DNA of 64,000 nt, from the NCBI RefSeq assembly GCF_009688945.1, contig NZ_AP021874.1, positions 5,642,001 to 5,706,000 on the forward strand. The letters are read 5' to 3'. Below the pieces are notes generated by a model, which made no database searches, was not told the origin of the DNA, and saw only the letters and a list, made by a program, of their open reading frames with translations. Position 1 is the stretch's first letter. The number at the start of each line of letters is the position of its first letter. Below are positions 10,039-19,625 of this stretch, piece by piece. The position numbers and the translations under genes were made by a program. The stretch is from Desulfosarcina alkanivorans. Its GTDB lineage: Bacteria > Desulfobacterota > Desulfobacteria > Desulfobacterales > Desulfosarcinaceae.

Positions 10039-10983
10039 TCAATAGCGGATCCGGGGGTTCATCAGGGTGACGATGAAATCCACCAGCAGGTTGACCAGCA
10101 TGTAGATGATGGCCATGTAAAGGATCACCCCCTGAACCACCGGATAGTCGCGGTTCAGGATGGAATAGACCACCAGGCGTCCCATTCCCGGGATGCCGAA
10201 AACCGTTTCAATGACCACGGTGCCCCCCAGCAGCCAGCCGAAATCGAGGCCGATGACGGTGATGACCGGGATCATGGCGTTTTTCAAGCCGTGGCGGATG
10301 ACCACCGCCCACCGGCTCAGTCCTTTGGCCCGGGCGGTGCGGATGTAGTCCTGGCGCAACACCTCCAGCATGGCCGAACGGGCCATGCGGGCCGATACCG
10401 CAGCCATGACCAGCGCCAGGGATACGGCCGGCAGCAGCAGGTAGCGTATTCCCTGGAAAAAATTTTCAAAGATCGAGACATATCCAGATGACGGAAACCA
10501 GCCCAACTGGACGGAAAAGAGAATGATAAAGAGAATGCCCACCCAGAAGCTGGGCAGGGACACCCCCAGCAGCGAGAAGAGCATGACGGCCCGATCGGTC
10601 AGTGTGTTCTGCCTGACTGCGGCAGTGACGCCCGACGGGATGGCGATGGCAATGGCGATGGCGATGGCCAGAAACGCCAGGGCCATGGTGTGGGGCAGCC
10701 GTTCGAGGATGGATCGGGAGATGGACCGGCCGCTGATGACCGACAGACCCAGATCCCCGTGCAGGGCCTTGCCCAGCCAGGTGGCGTACTGAACCGGCAG
10801 GGGGCGGTCCAGTCCCATCTTCAACCTTACGGCCTCGATCTCCTGCGCACTGGCATTGCGCCCCAGCATGGCCGTTGCCGGATCGCCTGGAATCATGCGC
10901 AGGAACAAAAAGACCATCACCGAAACGATGAACAGCACGGGGATCGCGGCCATCAACCGTTTGAGCAGATAGGAGACGCTCAT
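10039..10983 (-). CDS. dppB: Dipeptide/oligopeptide ABC transporter permease (DppB type)
   Basis: A 314-residue permease with the DppB N-terminus (YLLKRLMAAIPVLFIVSVMV) and RMIPGDPA motif, about six TM segments and an EAA-type loop (RTARAKGLSRWAVVIRHGLKN). One membrane segment is coded by a short GGCGAT-like hexanucleotide run (about 10640-10672) that gives alternating Ala-Ile residues. It is followed closely by dppC. The gap of 79 bases between dppA and dppB holds no obvious terminator. Confidence 0.92.
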   Translation of the reverse strand: MSVSYLLKRLMAAIPVLFIVSVMVFLFLRMIPGDPATAMLGRNASAQEIEAVRLKMGLDRPLPVQYATWLGKALHGDLGLSVISGRSISRSILERLPHTMALAFLAIAIAIAIAIPSGVTAAVRQNTLTDRAVMLFSLLGVSLPSFWVGILFIILFSVQLGWFPSSGYVSIFENFFQGIRYLLLPAVSLALVMAAVSARMARSAMLEVLRQDYIRTARAKGLSRWAVVIRHGLKNAMIPVITVIGLDFGWLLGGTVVIETVFGIPGMGRLVVYSILNRDYPVVQGVILYMAIIYMLVNLLVDFIVTLMNPRIRY

Positions 10984-11062
10984 GCCGGACCCCTGAGCCG
11001 ATCGGCGGTGTCAAACGCAATCCCTCCGGGGAGGGATGGCGCGATAAAGGACGGGAGACAGA

Positions 11063-12619
11063 TCATTTTTCGATCCAGACGTCCCAGATTCGCAGAAAAA
11101 AAGCGCCCCACGGCTTGAACCCATGGAGCTTCTTGCCGTATCCGTAGAAGTACTCCTCGGAGAAGGTAAAGAGCAGCGGCAACTCGGCGTTGATGATCTG
11201 CTGGGCCTGGTCATAAAGTGCCTTGCGTTTTTCCAGGTCCGTCGTGGATCGGGCTGCTTCGGCCAGCCGGTCCAGTTCGGGGCTGCCCCAACCGTTGAAG
11301 GTGTTTGTGCTGAGCATGCGGGCATAGTAGAAAAAATCCGGGTCGGCATGGGATCCGTAACCGTAGGAGACCACGTCGAAATCGCCCGATTTGTACTTTT
11401 CAAAGAGGGAGGACCAGTCATGGTACTCCAACTCGGTGTTGATGCCCACCTGTTTTAAATGGGCCTGGGCCATCACGGCCTGTTTGTCCATGGCCGGATA
11501 CCCCTTGCTGGTGATGATCTTGATGGTCTCGCCTTTGTAGGCGCTTTTCTTCAGGTACGCCTTGGCCAATGCCGGGTCGTACCCGGGCCCGGCTTCCGGA
11601 GCGTGGGCCTTGGTGTACCAGAAGGAATAATTGGGGAAGGGGGAATTGACGACCACGCCGGTCCCGCCGGTGGTGGCCAGCAGCATTTCCTGCTTGTTGA
11701 CCGCGTGGGCAAAGGCCTTGCGCAGGTTCAGGTCGGCAAAGGGCGAGCCCGCCTTGCAGTTGAACCAGAAATTCCAGAACTCGAAGGTGGGGCCGGTTCC
11801 GGCGATCACCAGGTTCGGGTTGGTGGAGAGCCGCTGGCGCTCGGCGCTGGGAATGGCCACGAGGTCGAGGTCTCCGGCCTCCAGGGCAGACACGCGCACG
11901 GCCCGTTCGGTCATGGGGCGGAAGATCACCTCGTCCGCATAGGCGGTCTTTTTGCCGCCGGTACCCGTGGCTTCACCCTCGCCGCCCCAGTAGTCTGCAA
12001 AGCGCTTCAGTTTGACGTGCCGGTCCGGAATCCATTCCACAAAGGCGAAGGGACCGGTGCCCACCGGGTGCTGAATATTGTCGCCCTGCCGCTCGATCTC
12101 CTCTTTGGGCATCACGCCGACGGTGTAGGGGCTGGCCAGGTTGATCAGGAACGTGGCCGTCGGTTTGGAAAGGGTCACGGTGACCCGATAGGGACCGGTG
12201 ACCTCTGTTCTGGCGATGGTTTCGAACTTGCTTTTGATGCTTGAAACCGTCAGCCGGTCCAGGGTCGCCTTGACATCGTCGGCGGTCATCTCCTTGCCGT
12301 TGTGGAACTTGACCCCTTTTCTCATATGGAAGGTGTAGGCCAGGCCGTCGTCCGATACCTCCCATTTGTGGGCCAGGCCGGGAATGATGCCGAAGCCGTC
12401 GTCCACGGCCAGGATGCCTTCGAACACCTGGCGCAGCACTTCATGATTCTGCCAGCCGATCTGATGCGGGTCGAGGCTCTTGATGTCCACATTCATGCTC
12501 AGCCGAAGGGTGCCGCCCGATTGGGGCGTCATGGCGAAAAGGGAAGAGGTGTTGACAAGTAAAACCGCCAGTAGGACAATGCATAAACGCAACAGACACA
12601 ATGGCACTTTTTTTTTCAT
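11063..12619 (-). CDS. dppA: Peptide-type ABC transporter substrate-binding protein (SBP family 5)
   Basis: A 518-residue periplasmic solute receptor. The N-terminus is a clear Sec signal peptide (KKK, then a Leu/Val-rich core, ending near SLFAM). The mature part shows the SBP_bac_5 hallmarks GGTLRLSMNVDIKSLDPHQ and WEVSDDGLAYTFHMRKGVKFHNG. It captures the substrate and delivers it to DppBC. As the first gene of the minus-strand operon, its promoter should lie in the intergenic region from 12620. Family 5 receptors bind peptides, opines, nickel chelates or glycosides, so the ligand is open. Confidence 0.92.
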   Translation of the reverse strand: MKKKVPLCLLRLCIVLLAVLLVNTSSLFAMTPQSGGTLRLSMNVDIKSLDPHQIGWQNHEVLRQVFEGILAVDDGFGIIPGLAHKWEVSDDGLAYTFHMRKGVKFHNGKEMTADDVKATLDRLTVSSIKSKFETIARTEVTGPYRVTVTLSKPTATFLINLASPYTVGVMPKEEIERQGDNIQHPVGTGPFAFVEWIPDRHVKLKRFADYWGGEGEATGTGGKKTAYADEVIFRPMTERAVRVSALEAGDLDLVAIPSAERQRLSTNPNLVIAGTGPTFEFWNFWFNCKAGSPFADLNLRKAFAHAVNKQEMLLATTGGTGVVVNSPFPNYSFWYTKAHAPEAGPGYDPALAKAYLKKSAYKGETIKIITSKGYPAMDKQAVMAQAHLKQVGINTELEYHDWSSLFEKYKSGDFDVVSYGYGSHADPDFFYYARMLSTNTFNGWGSPELDRLAEAARSTTDLEKRKALYDQAQQIINAELPLLFTFSEEYFYGYGKKLHGFKPWGAFFLRIWDVWIEK

Positions 12620-13214
12620 GAAACCCCCTTGTTTTGCTAAGCAGTGTTAAAAGTTGTGACCTTCTTTTGATTGGGCATCGACTTCTTTTTTGGAAAATCC
12701 GAATTGTCAGGATCTTCTCAAACCTGCCGTATGTTCGAAAAGCCAGTGCGAAATTCGTCGCCGATTGAATGCAACCGGTGTGACAACCGCGTGTGATGCC
12801 AGACGCTACAAAATTGTAATGCGCAGCGACGGCTTTGGGCCATACGCTAATTAATGGTTAACTGTTTGTTTGAATAGTATTTTGTCATCTTATTGCCAAT
12901 ACATAAAAATCGACGGCGACAAACTGGTTATACAAAAATGTAGATAGATTCTTGTCGAAACACGTTAAAATTGACCCAATTTTTAGTGGAAAACATTAAA
13001 AATGTCAATAATTTTGTTGAAATAGAAACTATTATGGGCTATGAAAGAAACTGGTTGCACTGTTTGATTCCGGTCGGCAGTTGGGTATCGGCGCCCGGAG
13101 CGCAAAGCCATCCGACGGCAATCGCGGGCATCCTGCCGGACACGCTGTCCCCGGACCCGGAGACCGCATGCCGGATTCTGTAGACCGTTTAATTCAGTCC
13201 CATAAGGAGAAAGC
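12620..13214. promoter_or_regulatory. Divergent intergenic region between dppA and the saccharopine-dehydrogenase-like gene
   Basis: 595 bp, clearly more AT-rich than its flanks, with no credible gene. It must hold the promoters of both divergent units. Several AT-rich stretches and a small TTAATGGTTAA-type inverted motif near 12850 could be regulator sites, for instance for the Lrp-type protein nearby. No sigma-54 or riboswitch motif was recognised. The plus-strand gene start is preceded by AAGGAGAAAGC. Confidence 0.5.
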
Positions 13215-14468
13215 ATGAAACGCATTATTGTGATCGGGGTCGGCGCCCAGGGAAGTACGGTTGCCAAACGGATGAACGAGCATCCGGGGGTGTCTGAAAT
13301 TATCTGTGCGGATTATGACCGCAAGGCCGCAGAGGCCCTGAGCGGATCGCTCAGCAAGGCCAAAGCCCTTCAACTGGACGCCAGTGACGTCAACAATGTC
13401 ATTGACGCGGCCAGGGGATGCGACCTGATCGTCAACGGCCTGCCGCTGGATTTCAACCTCCGTGTCATGGAGGCGGCGCTGGCGGTCAACGCGTCTTACT
13501 TTGACATGGCGGGCCCCATGGAAGATATCGGTTTCGTTGAAAGTTACAAGCTGCTCTTTTCCGAATGGCATGACCGCTTCAAAGCCAAAGGGCTGACCGC
13601 CCTCGTCGGGGGCGGGTCGTCGCCCGGCCTGGCCAATGTCATGGCCAGGGAATCCGTGGAAAAGATGGACAGCTGCGAAACCATCAGTATCTTCGTTTAT
13701 GAGAATGTGCTGACCAAGCGATTCACCCCCTTCTGGTGGTCGCCTGAGGTGGCTTTCTGGGATATGGCCTACAAGACCTTCCGCTATGAAAACGGCAGGC
13801 ATGTCATCGATATTCCTTTCAGCCGCCCCATCCGGATGAAGCTGATGGGAATCGATCGTGAAGTGCGCATGGTGGACCATGAGCACGATGAGCCGGTCAC
13901 CATGGGGCTGCTGGCCGACACGGTTCTCAAGGGAGTCAAAAATGTGGAATTCAAGTATGGCGGCTTCGGCGTGAAACTCTCCGAACTGTTTTACAAAATG
14001 GGACTGCTGTCCGACGAACCGGTGGATGTCGACGGCACGAAAATCGTTCCCATGGACCTCATTCTCAAGCTGTGCCCCCCGGCCCCGAAATATCCGGATG
14101 AACTCAAAGCCATCATCAATGACGGGGTCGTGGCCGAAGAGGGGGCCTTTCTGGTCCGCGTGGAAGGCTTCAAGGACGGGAACCCCATCCGCATCGACAG
14201 TTATGCCATGGGGCCGGGCCTGGTGGAAGCCTTCGAAACGTCGGGCCTCAGCCATGAAGCCTACCTGACCGGCCAGTGCGCTTCGGTCTTTGTTAAAATG
14301 ATGGTGGATGACGCCTTTTCCGAACCGGGGCTTTTCGTTCCCGAACAGCTCGAAGCGGATGCCCGGGAATATTGTTTCCGCAACCTGGCTGACCTGGGGG
14401 TGACCATCGACGAAACCCAGCAGCAGAAAAGCGTCTATTCTCGTGAAAATCGAAAAAAAGAAGCCTGA
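13215..14468 (+). CDS. Saccharopine-dehydrogenase-family NAD(P)-dependent oxidoreductase
   Basis: A 417-residue enzyme with an N-terminal Rossmann fold (KRIIVIGVGAQGSTVAKRM, GxGxxG at about 8-13) and the saccharopine dehydrogenase/carboxynorspermidine-synthase-like layout, including GGGSSPGLANVMA near the middle. Family members form or split a C-N bond between an amino acid or polyamine and a keto acid. The ATG has a strong AAGGAG site upstream. It heads a plus-strand cluster with an aldehyde oxidoreductase and a polyamine-type transporter, so a role in amino-acid or polyamine catabolism is plausible. The exact reaction is not assigned. Confidence 0.85.
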   Translation: MKRIIVIGVGAQGSTVAKRMNEHPGVSEIICADYDRKAAEALSGSLSKAKALQLDASDVNNVIDAARGCDLIVNGLPLDFNLRVMEAALAVNASYFDMAGPMEDIGFVESYKLLFSEWHDRFKAKGLTALVGGGSSPGLANVMARESVEKMDSCETISIFVYENVLTKRFTPFWWSPEVAFWDMAYKTFRYENGRHVIDIPFSRPIRMKLMGIDREVRMVDHEHDEPVTMGLLADTVLKGVKNVEFKYGGFGVKLSELFYKMGLLSDEPVDVDGTKIVPMDLILKLCPPAPKYPDELKAIINDGVVAEEGAFLVRVEGFKDGNPIRIDSYAMGPGLVEAFETSGLSHEAYLTGQCASVFVKMMVDDAFSEPGLFVPEQLEADAREYCFRNLADLGVTIDETQQQKSVYSRENRKKEA

Positions 14469-14645
14469 AGCCAGGCGGCGTCCATTGCCGGCGGCAGACG
14501 GAACGCCACCCGGACATCCTCTTTTGCGAGACCGTTGACCGGCCGGTTCCGTCGGCGGTGGTCGGACGCATGGGCGGGTGCATCTTCCGCCGGCAGCCAC
14601 GCGGCGGTTTAAACCAGTTCAACCCACAGGGGAAAAGGAGGCCAG

Positions 14646-16373
14646 ATGAAATTCATCCGTGTCCATATGTCGGAAAAGACGGTGGTGACTGAAACCGTGC
14701 CGGACGCCTACCGGGGGATCGGGGGGCGGGCATTGACATCTTCATACATCAACGACCATGTTCCCGCCGACTGCGATCCGCTGGGGGCGGACAACGTCCT
14801 GGTTTTTGCTCCGGGCTACTTCAGCGGTACGCCGCTGATCAATACCAGCCGCCTCTCCGTGGGCGCAAAAAGCCCCCTGACCGGCGGAATCAAGGAAAGC
14901 AATGTGGGCGGAACCGTCGCGGCGTCGCTGGCCAGCCTGGGCATCACCGCCGTGGTGGTCGAGGGGATGGCCGCCGCCGGCCAATGCCGGGTCCTCGAGA
15001 TCGATGAAGCGGGCAACGCCCGGCTGCTGGATGCATCGGACTGCCAGGGGATGAGAACCTATGCCCTGGTGGAAAAACTGAAAGCCGCCCACGGTGAAAA
15101 CAACAGTATCACCTGTATCGGTCCGGCCGGCGAAATGCAGCTGGCGGCGGCTTCCATTCAAACCACCGACCTGGACGGACGCCCCTGCCGGGCGGCGGGC
15201 CGCGGCGGGCTGGGTGCGGTGATGGGATCCAAAGGGCTGAAGGCCATCATTGTCCGCCGGTCGGGCAAGCTTGCCGACCCGCTGGACGACCCCGATGCGT
15301 TCAAGGCGGCGGCCAGGGAGTATGCCAAAGCCGTCAAGGCCGATGAGTTCAGCGGCGAGATCCTGCCGGCCCTGGGGTCGGCTGCCCTGGTGGCGCCGAT
15401 CAATGAAGCCGGGGCCTTTCCCACCCGCAATGCGCGCGAGGGGCAGTTCGAGGGCGCCGACAGGATCAGCGGAGAGACCATGGCCCGGATCATCCGTGAA
15501 CGCGGGGGCAAGAACGCCCACAAGGGATGCGCCGGCTGCATCATCGACTGTTCCAACGAGTATGTGGATCCGGATGGCCGCTTCGTTACCTCCTCCCTGG
15601 AATACGAAACCATCTGGTCCATGGGCGGGATGATCGGCAACGACGACCTGGACGCCATCGCCCGGCTCGACCACCTCTGCGACGACATCGGTCTGGATAC
15701 CATCAGCACCGGCGTGGCCGTGGCCGTGGCCATGGATGCCGGATACAGATCCTTCGGCGACGCCCGGGCCGCCATCGAGATGGTGGAGGAGGTGGCCGCG
15801 GGAAGCGCTTTCGGAAGGATTCTCGGAAATGGGCCGGCTGCCGTGGGCAGGCATTTCAACCACACCCGTGTGCCGGTCATGAAGGGCCAGAGCATGGCCG
15901 CCTATGATCCGCGCGCCATTCAGGGTATGGCGGTGACCTATGCCACCTCGCCCATGGGAGGGGACCACACTGCCGGCTGGGTGGTGGACCAGAACCTGGA
16001 GTCCTTCGGGGGAACCCTGGACCGGTTTTCGGCCGATGGCCAGGTGGCGGCGTCCCGCGATACGCAGATCCACATGGCGGCCGTGGATTCGGTGGGCATC
16101 TGCGACTTTGCCCAGAGCGGCCTGGCCTCCCCGGAAGGGATCGCCAATGTCTACCGCATGGTCGCGGCCAAATCCGGGAATCCATTCACCGAACAATCCT
16201 GGCGGGAACTGGGGCTGCGCGTTCTCCGGGCCGAGCGGGACTTCAACCGCCGGGCCGGCTTCACCCCCGCGGACGATCATCTGCCGCGCATGTTCTACGA
16301 GGAGCCGCTGCCGCCCCACAACAAGGTGGTGGTGATCAGTGATGCCGCCATGGAAAAGACCTTCGACTTTTGA
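14646..16373 (+). CDS. Aldehyde ferredoxin oxidoreductase family protein (tungsten-type)
   Basis: A 575-residue enzyme of the AOR family, which oxidises aldehydes to acids with ferredoxin using a tungsto-bispterin and one [4Fe-4S] cluster. Cluster ligands are visible: Cys295, Cys298 and Cys302 in GCAGCIIDC, and Cys486 in VGICDFA. The N-terminal AOR domain shows GGRALTSSYI and the cofactor-binding GGxxxxNVGG region. GGAAAAGGAGG lies before the ATG. A MoaD-like gene follows directly, a common pairing with AOR genes. It could oxidise an aldehyde formed from an amine or amino acid by the neighbours, which is inference. Confidence 0.92.
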   Translation: MKFIRVHMSEKTVVTETVPDAYRGIGGRALTSSYINDHVPADCDPLGADNVLVFAPGYFSGTPLINTSRLSVGAKSPLTGGIKESNVGGTVAASLASLGITAVVVEGMAAAGQCRVLEIDEAGNARLLDASDCQGMRTYALVEKLKAAHGENNSITCIGPAGEMQLAAASIQTTDLDGRPCRAAGRGGLGAVMGSKGLKAIIVRRSGKLADPLDDPDAFKAAAREYAKAVKADEFSGEILPALGSAALVAPINEAGAFPTRNAREGQFEGADRISGETMARIIRERGGKNAHKGCAGCIIDCSNEYVDPDGRFVTSSLEYETIWSMGGMIGNDDLDAIARLDHLCDDIGLDTISTGVAVAVAMDAGYRSFGDARAAIEMVEEVAAGSAFGRILGNGPAAVGRHFNHTRVPVMKGQSMAAYDPRAIQGMAVTYATSPMGGDHTAGWVVDQNLESFGGTLDRFSADGQVAASRDTQIHMAAVDSVGICDFAQSGLASPEGIANVYRMVAAKSGNPFTEQSWRELGLRVLRAERDFNRRAGFTPADDHLPRMFYEEPLPPHNKVVVISDAAMEKTFDF

Positions 16374-16378
16374 CCGCC

Positions 16379-16624
16379 ATGGCCCTGCAGCTGACCGTCA
16401 AGCTTTACGGGACCCTGGACAAGTGGGTTCCGGGATACCAACATGAATCGGGTTGTGTGGTTCACCTGCAGGCATCGTCGACGGTGGCCGACCTGATCGG
16501 CCAGCTGGGCATCCCCCCCCGGTCGGTCGGCATTGTGTCGGTCAACGGCCGGATGGCCAGAAAAGCCGACCTGCTGCCGGACAGGGCCGTGGTGAAGGTG
16601 TTTCACCCGATTTTTGGCGGTTAA
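16379..16624 (+). CDS. MoaD/ThiS-family ubiquitin-like sulfur carrier
   Basis: An 81-residue beta-grasp protein ending in the Gly-Gly tail (HPIFGG) needed for thiocarboxylation. MoaD proteins supply sulfur for the dithiolene of molybdo/tungstopterin. Position directly after the AOR gene suggests a dedicated role in its pterin cofactor. I prefer the ATG at 16379. A TTG at 16370, overlapping the AOR stop, is an alternative that adds three residues. Neither has a strong ribosome-binding site, so coupling to AOR translation is likely. Confidence 0.85.
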   Translation: MALQLTVKLYGTLDKWVPGYQHESGCVVHLQASSTVADLIGQLGIPPRSVGIVSVNGRMARKADLLPDRAVVKVFHPIFGG

Positions 16625-16790
16625 GCTCCCGCTTGACGGTTGCCCGGATCGGTTGTGCAGGATGTGCGGGTGCTGCTATAGCCCGTTGCGGCCCGCCATC
16701 GACGCCGGAACCGAATGATCGTTGCGGACCTGTCGTTATGATTCCGTTATCACCGTTTCGTATGAATCGCGCACCCGGATCTCAGAGGAT

Positions 16791-17852
16791 ATGAACCCAA
16801 ACCAGAATCTCACCACCGACCAGGGCCTGATTGCAAAACATGTCTGCAAAACCTTCGGGGATGTCAAAGCCCTCGATGACGTGACGCTCGATGTGTCACC
16901 GGGGGAGTTTTTTACCCTGCTGGGCCCGTCGGGATGCGGCAAGACCACCCTTTTGCGGATCATTGCCGGGCTCGAACTGGCCGATTCGGGCCGGATTTAC
17001 AGCGGTGGCAAGGACATCACCGGCCTGCCGGCCATCAAACGCCAGGTGAACACGGTGTTCCAGAGCTATGCCCTGTTTCCCCACCTGACCATCTACGAGA
17101 ATATCGCCTTTGGCCTGCGTTCCCGCAAGTTTCCCGAGGCCGAAATCAAAAAACGGGTGGAGCGTCGGCTGGAGATGCTGGATTTAAGCGCCATGGCCCG
17201 GCGTCATCCCCACCAGTTGTCCGGCGGCCAGAAGCAGCGGGTGGCCCTGGCGCGGGCGTTGGTCAACGAACCCGACGTGCTGCTGCTCGACGAACCCATG
17301 AGCGCCCTGGATGCACGCCTGCGCGCCCAGGTGCAGGAAGACCTGCGGCGCCTGCAGCGCAAGCTGGGGCGGACCTTCATCCTGGTGACCCACGATCAGG
17401 CCGAAGCCCTGGTGTGCAGCGACCGGCTGGCCGTGATGCGCCAGGGGCGCGTGGTCCAGTGCGGGACGCCCGAAGACGTCTACGATAACCCCAGGGACAG
17501 CTTCGTGGCCAAATTTCTCGGCGCCGCCAACCTGATTCCCTGCACCAAGGCGCCGGGCGGCGTTCAGACCGCCTTCGGATTTCTGGCCCTGGAAAAAGAG
17601 CCCGCCTGGCAGGAGGGCACCGTGGCCATCCGGCCGGAGTGGATCGGTATCGGAGACACGGAACCCGAGCGCAACGGAATTCGCGCCCGCGTGACTGAAA
17701 TCGTATACAGGGGAACCAATTTCGACCTGTGGCTGGAACCGGGGCCGCTGCGCGTGCGCACCAGTTCCTACCGGCGAATCGATCCCGGCCGGGAGGTCTG
17801 GCTGGAACTGGCTCCCAAGGAACTGGTGATTCTTGAAGACGAAACGCGCTGA
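16791..17852 (+). CDS. potA: Spermidine/putrescine-type ABC transporter ATP-binding protein
   Basis: A 353-residue ATPase with Walker A GPSGCGKTT (about 45-53), signature LSGGQKQR (about 143), Walker B LLLDEPMSALD, and a C-terminal TOBE domain (about 265-353) as in PotA/FbpC. The ATG at 16791 is preceded by AGAGG with rather short spacing; an upstream TTG at 16722 is less likely. The gene overlaps the permease gene by 20 bases. A 166-bp gap after the MoaD gene could hold a promoter, but co-transcription with the AOR cluster is also possible. Confidence 0.92.
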   Translation: MNPNQNLTTDQGLIAKHVCKTFGDVKALDDVTLDVSPGEFFTLLGPSGCGKTTLLRIIAGLELADSGRIYSGGKDITGLPAIKRQVNTVFQSYALFPHLTIYENIAFGLRSRKFPEAEIKKRVERRLEMLDLSAMARRHPHQLSGGQKQRVALARALVNEPDVLLLDEPMSALDARLRAQVQEDLRRLQRKLGRTFILVTHDQAEALVCSDRLAVMRQGRVVQCGTPEDVYDNPRDSFVAKFLGAANLIPCTKAPGGVQTAFGFLALEKEPAWQEGTVAIRPEWIGIGDTEPERNGIRARVTEIVYRGTNFDLWLEPGPLRVRTSSYRRIDPGREVWLELAPKELVILEDETR

Positions 17853-18753
17853 TTCGCTGATAACCTGGTTCGGGGAACTGACCACCCGGCAGCGGCTGCT
17901 CAAACGCGGGTCGCTGCTGTTGATGCCCGGCATGCTCTGGCTGATGCTCTTTCTGGTACTGCCCGGCCTGGTCCTGGTGGTCGTGAGCGTGGTCACCCGG
18001 GGGGCTTACGGCCAGCTGGAGTGGACGTTCACCCTGGAAAACTACAAGCGCCTGGCCGGCTTCACCCTCTTCGGCTGGACACCGGATTACCTGATGATCC
18101 TCTGGCGATCGGTGGTGGTGGCCTTTTTTACCACGCTGGTATCCGTGATCCTCTCCTATCCGCTCTGTTTTTTCATTGCCGGCCGTCCCGAACGAAGCCG
18201 CTACATGTGGCTGACCCTGGTCATCATTCCTTTCTGGACCAACATGGTCATCCGGGCTTATGCCTGGTTTCTGATCCTGTCACCGGAGATGCCCTTTGCC
18301 CGGCTGGCGGCGGTTTTCGGCTTTATCCCGGACGGCACCCCGCTTTACCCGAACGCCTTTGCCGTCTATCTGGGCATGGTGTCCATGTTTCTGCCCTTCG
18401 TCACCCTGCCGCTCTACGCCAGTGTTGAGCGGCTGGACTGGTCGCTGGTTGAAGCGGCCCAGGACCTGTACGCATCGCGATTGCGAACCTTTACCCAGGC
18501 GATCCTGCCGCAGACCATGCCGGGCCTGTCGGTGGGGATCATCCTGACCTTCGTTCCCGCCATGGGCATGTTCGTCGTTCCCGATCTGCTCGGCGGGGCC
18601 AAGTACATGCTGGTGGGAAACCTCATCCAGCAGCAGTTCGGAACCAGCCGCGACTGGCCGTTCGGGGCGGCCATCAGCATGGGATTGATGGTTCTCACCA
18701 TGATCGGGCTCCAGATCTACCGCCGTAAAGGAAAGGAGATCAAGGTCGTATGA
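17833..18753 (+). CDS. potB: Spermidine/putrescine-type ABC transporter permease (PotB type)
   Basis: A 306-residue inner-membrane permease with six predicted TM segments, an EAA-type loop (EAAQDLYASRLRTFTQAILPQTMPG) and the PotB-like segment NMVIRAYAWFLIL. The only start consistent with length is a TTG at 17833 inside the end of potA, with AAGGA about 12 bases upstream; translational coupling through the overlap is likely. It forms the channel with PotC. Confidence 0.9.
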   Translation: MKTKRADSLITWFGELTTRQRLLKRGSLLLMPGMLWLMLFLVLPGLVLVVVSVVTRGAYGQLEWTFTLENYKRLAGFTLFGWTPDYLMILWRSVVVAFFTTLVSVILSYPLCFFIAGRPERSRYMWLTLVIIPFWTNMVIRAYAWFLILSPEMPFARLAAVFGFIPDGTPLYPNAFAVYLGMVSMFLPFVTLPLYASVERLDWSLVEAAQDLYASRLRTFTQAILPQTMPGLSVGIILTFVPAMGMFVVPDLLGGAKYMLVGNLIQQQFGTSRDWPFGAAISMGLMVLTMIGLQIYRRKGKEIKVV

Positions 18754-19550
18754 GGCGCCAGCATCCGATAATCATCGCCATTTCCTATCTGACCATGGCC
18801 TTTCTTTACCTGCCGCTTTTCGGCGTGGCGGTATTCTCCGTCAATGAGGCCCGTCGCGGGCTCGTCTGGAAAGGGTTCTCCCTGAAATGGTATCTCAAGC
18901 TCTTCGAAAACGAATGGATTCTCGAAGCGGCCTGGAATACCCTGCTGCTGGCGGTGATATCCACGGTTGTCGCCACCATCCTCGGTACGATCCTGGCCAT
19001 CGCCATGGACCGCTTTCCCTGGCGCAGCCGGACCAGCAATTTCCTGGACATCATCCTGCACATTCCCGTGATCATTCCGGACATCATTCTGGCCGCGTCC
19101 CTGGTGGTGGCCTTCGGTTTGCTCCGGCTGATATCGTCCATTTTCGAACCCGGCCTGCTGAACATGATCATCGGTCACATCACCTTTCAGATCGCCTTTG
19201 TCGCCCTGGTGGTGCGCAGCCGCCTGGTGGCCATCGGCAGCGAGGTGGAGGAAGCGGCCCGGGACCTTTTCGCCACGAACTGGTACCTGCTGCGGAAGGT
19301 GATGCTGCCGCTGTTGATGCCGGGCATTATCGCCGGCGCCATGCTGGCCTTCACCCTTTCCCTGGATGATTTCGTGATCAGCTTCTTCACCGCCGGTCCG
19401 GAGTCGCAAACCCTGCCGCTGTTTATTTTCGCGGCCGTTCGCCGGGGGGTTACCCCGCAAATCCATGCCCTGTCGACCCTGATCATGCTGGTCACGGTGG
19501 TATTGGTCGTTGCGACGGAGCGGTTCACGCGCCAGCATGAAAAGAAATGA
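18750..19550 (+). CDS. potC: Spermidine/putrescine-type ABC transporter permease (PotC type)
   Basis: A 266-residue permease whose ATG overlaps the potB stop (ATGA). Six TM segments, the PotC signature YLPLFGVAVFSVNEAR at the N-terminus and the EAA loop EEAARDLFATNWYLLRKVMLP are visible, followed by TLSLDDFVISFFTAGP, which is strongly conserved in PotC. About 240 bases and a hairpin repeat separate it from the binding-protein gene. Confidence 0.92.
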   Translation: MRRQHPIIIAISYLTMAFLYLPLFGVAVFSVNEARRGLVWKGFSLKWYLKLFENEWILEAAWNTLLLAVISTVVATILGTILAIAMDRFPWRSRTSNFLDIILHIPVIIPDIILAASLVVAFGLLRLISSIFEPGLLNMIIGHITFQIAFVALVVRSRLVAIGSEVEEAARDLFATNWYLLRKVMLPLLMPGIIAGAMLAFTLSLDDFVISFFTAGPESQTLPLFIFAAVRRGVTPQIHALSTLIMLVTVVLVVATERFTRQHEKK

Positions 19551-19625
19551 CGGGCCTTTTTTCAGTCAACAGGCCGTCGACTGATGACTATCAATGCAAG
19601 ATGGACTCGTAACGAGCCGCATTTC

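Noticed and set aside
16722-16790. Longer N-terminus for PotA from a TTG
   Set aside because: No ribosome-binding site, and the extra residues do not resemble PotA proteins.
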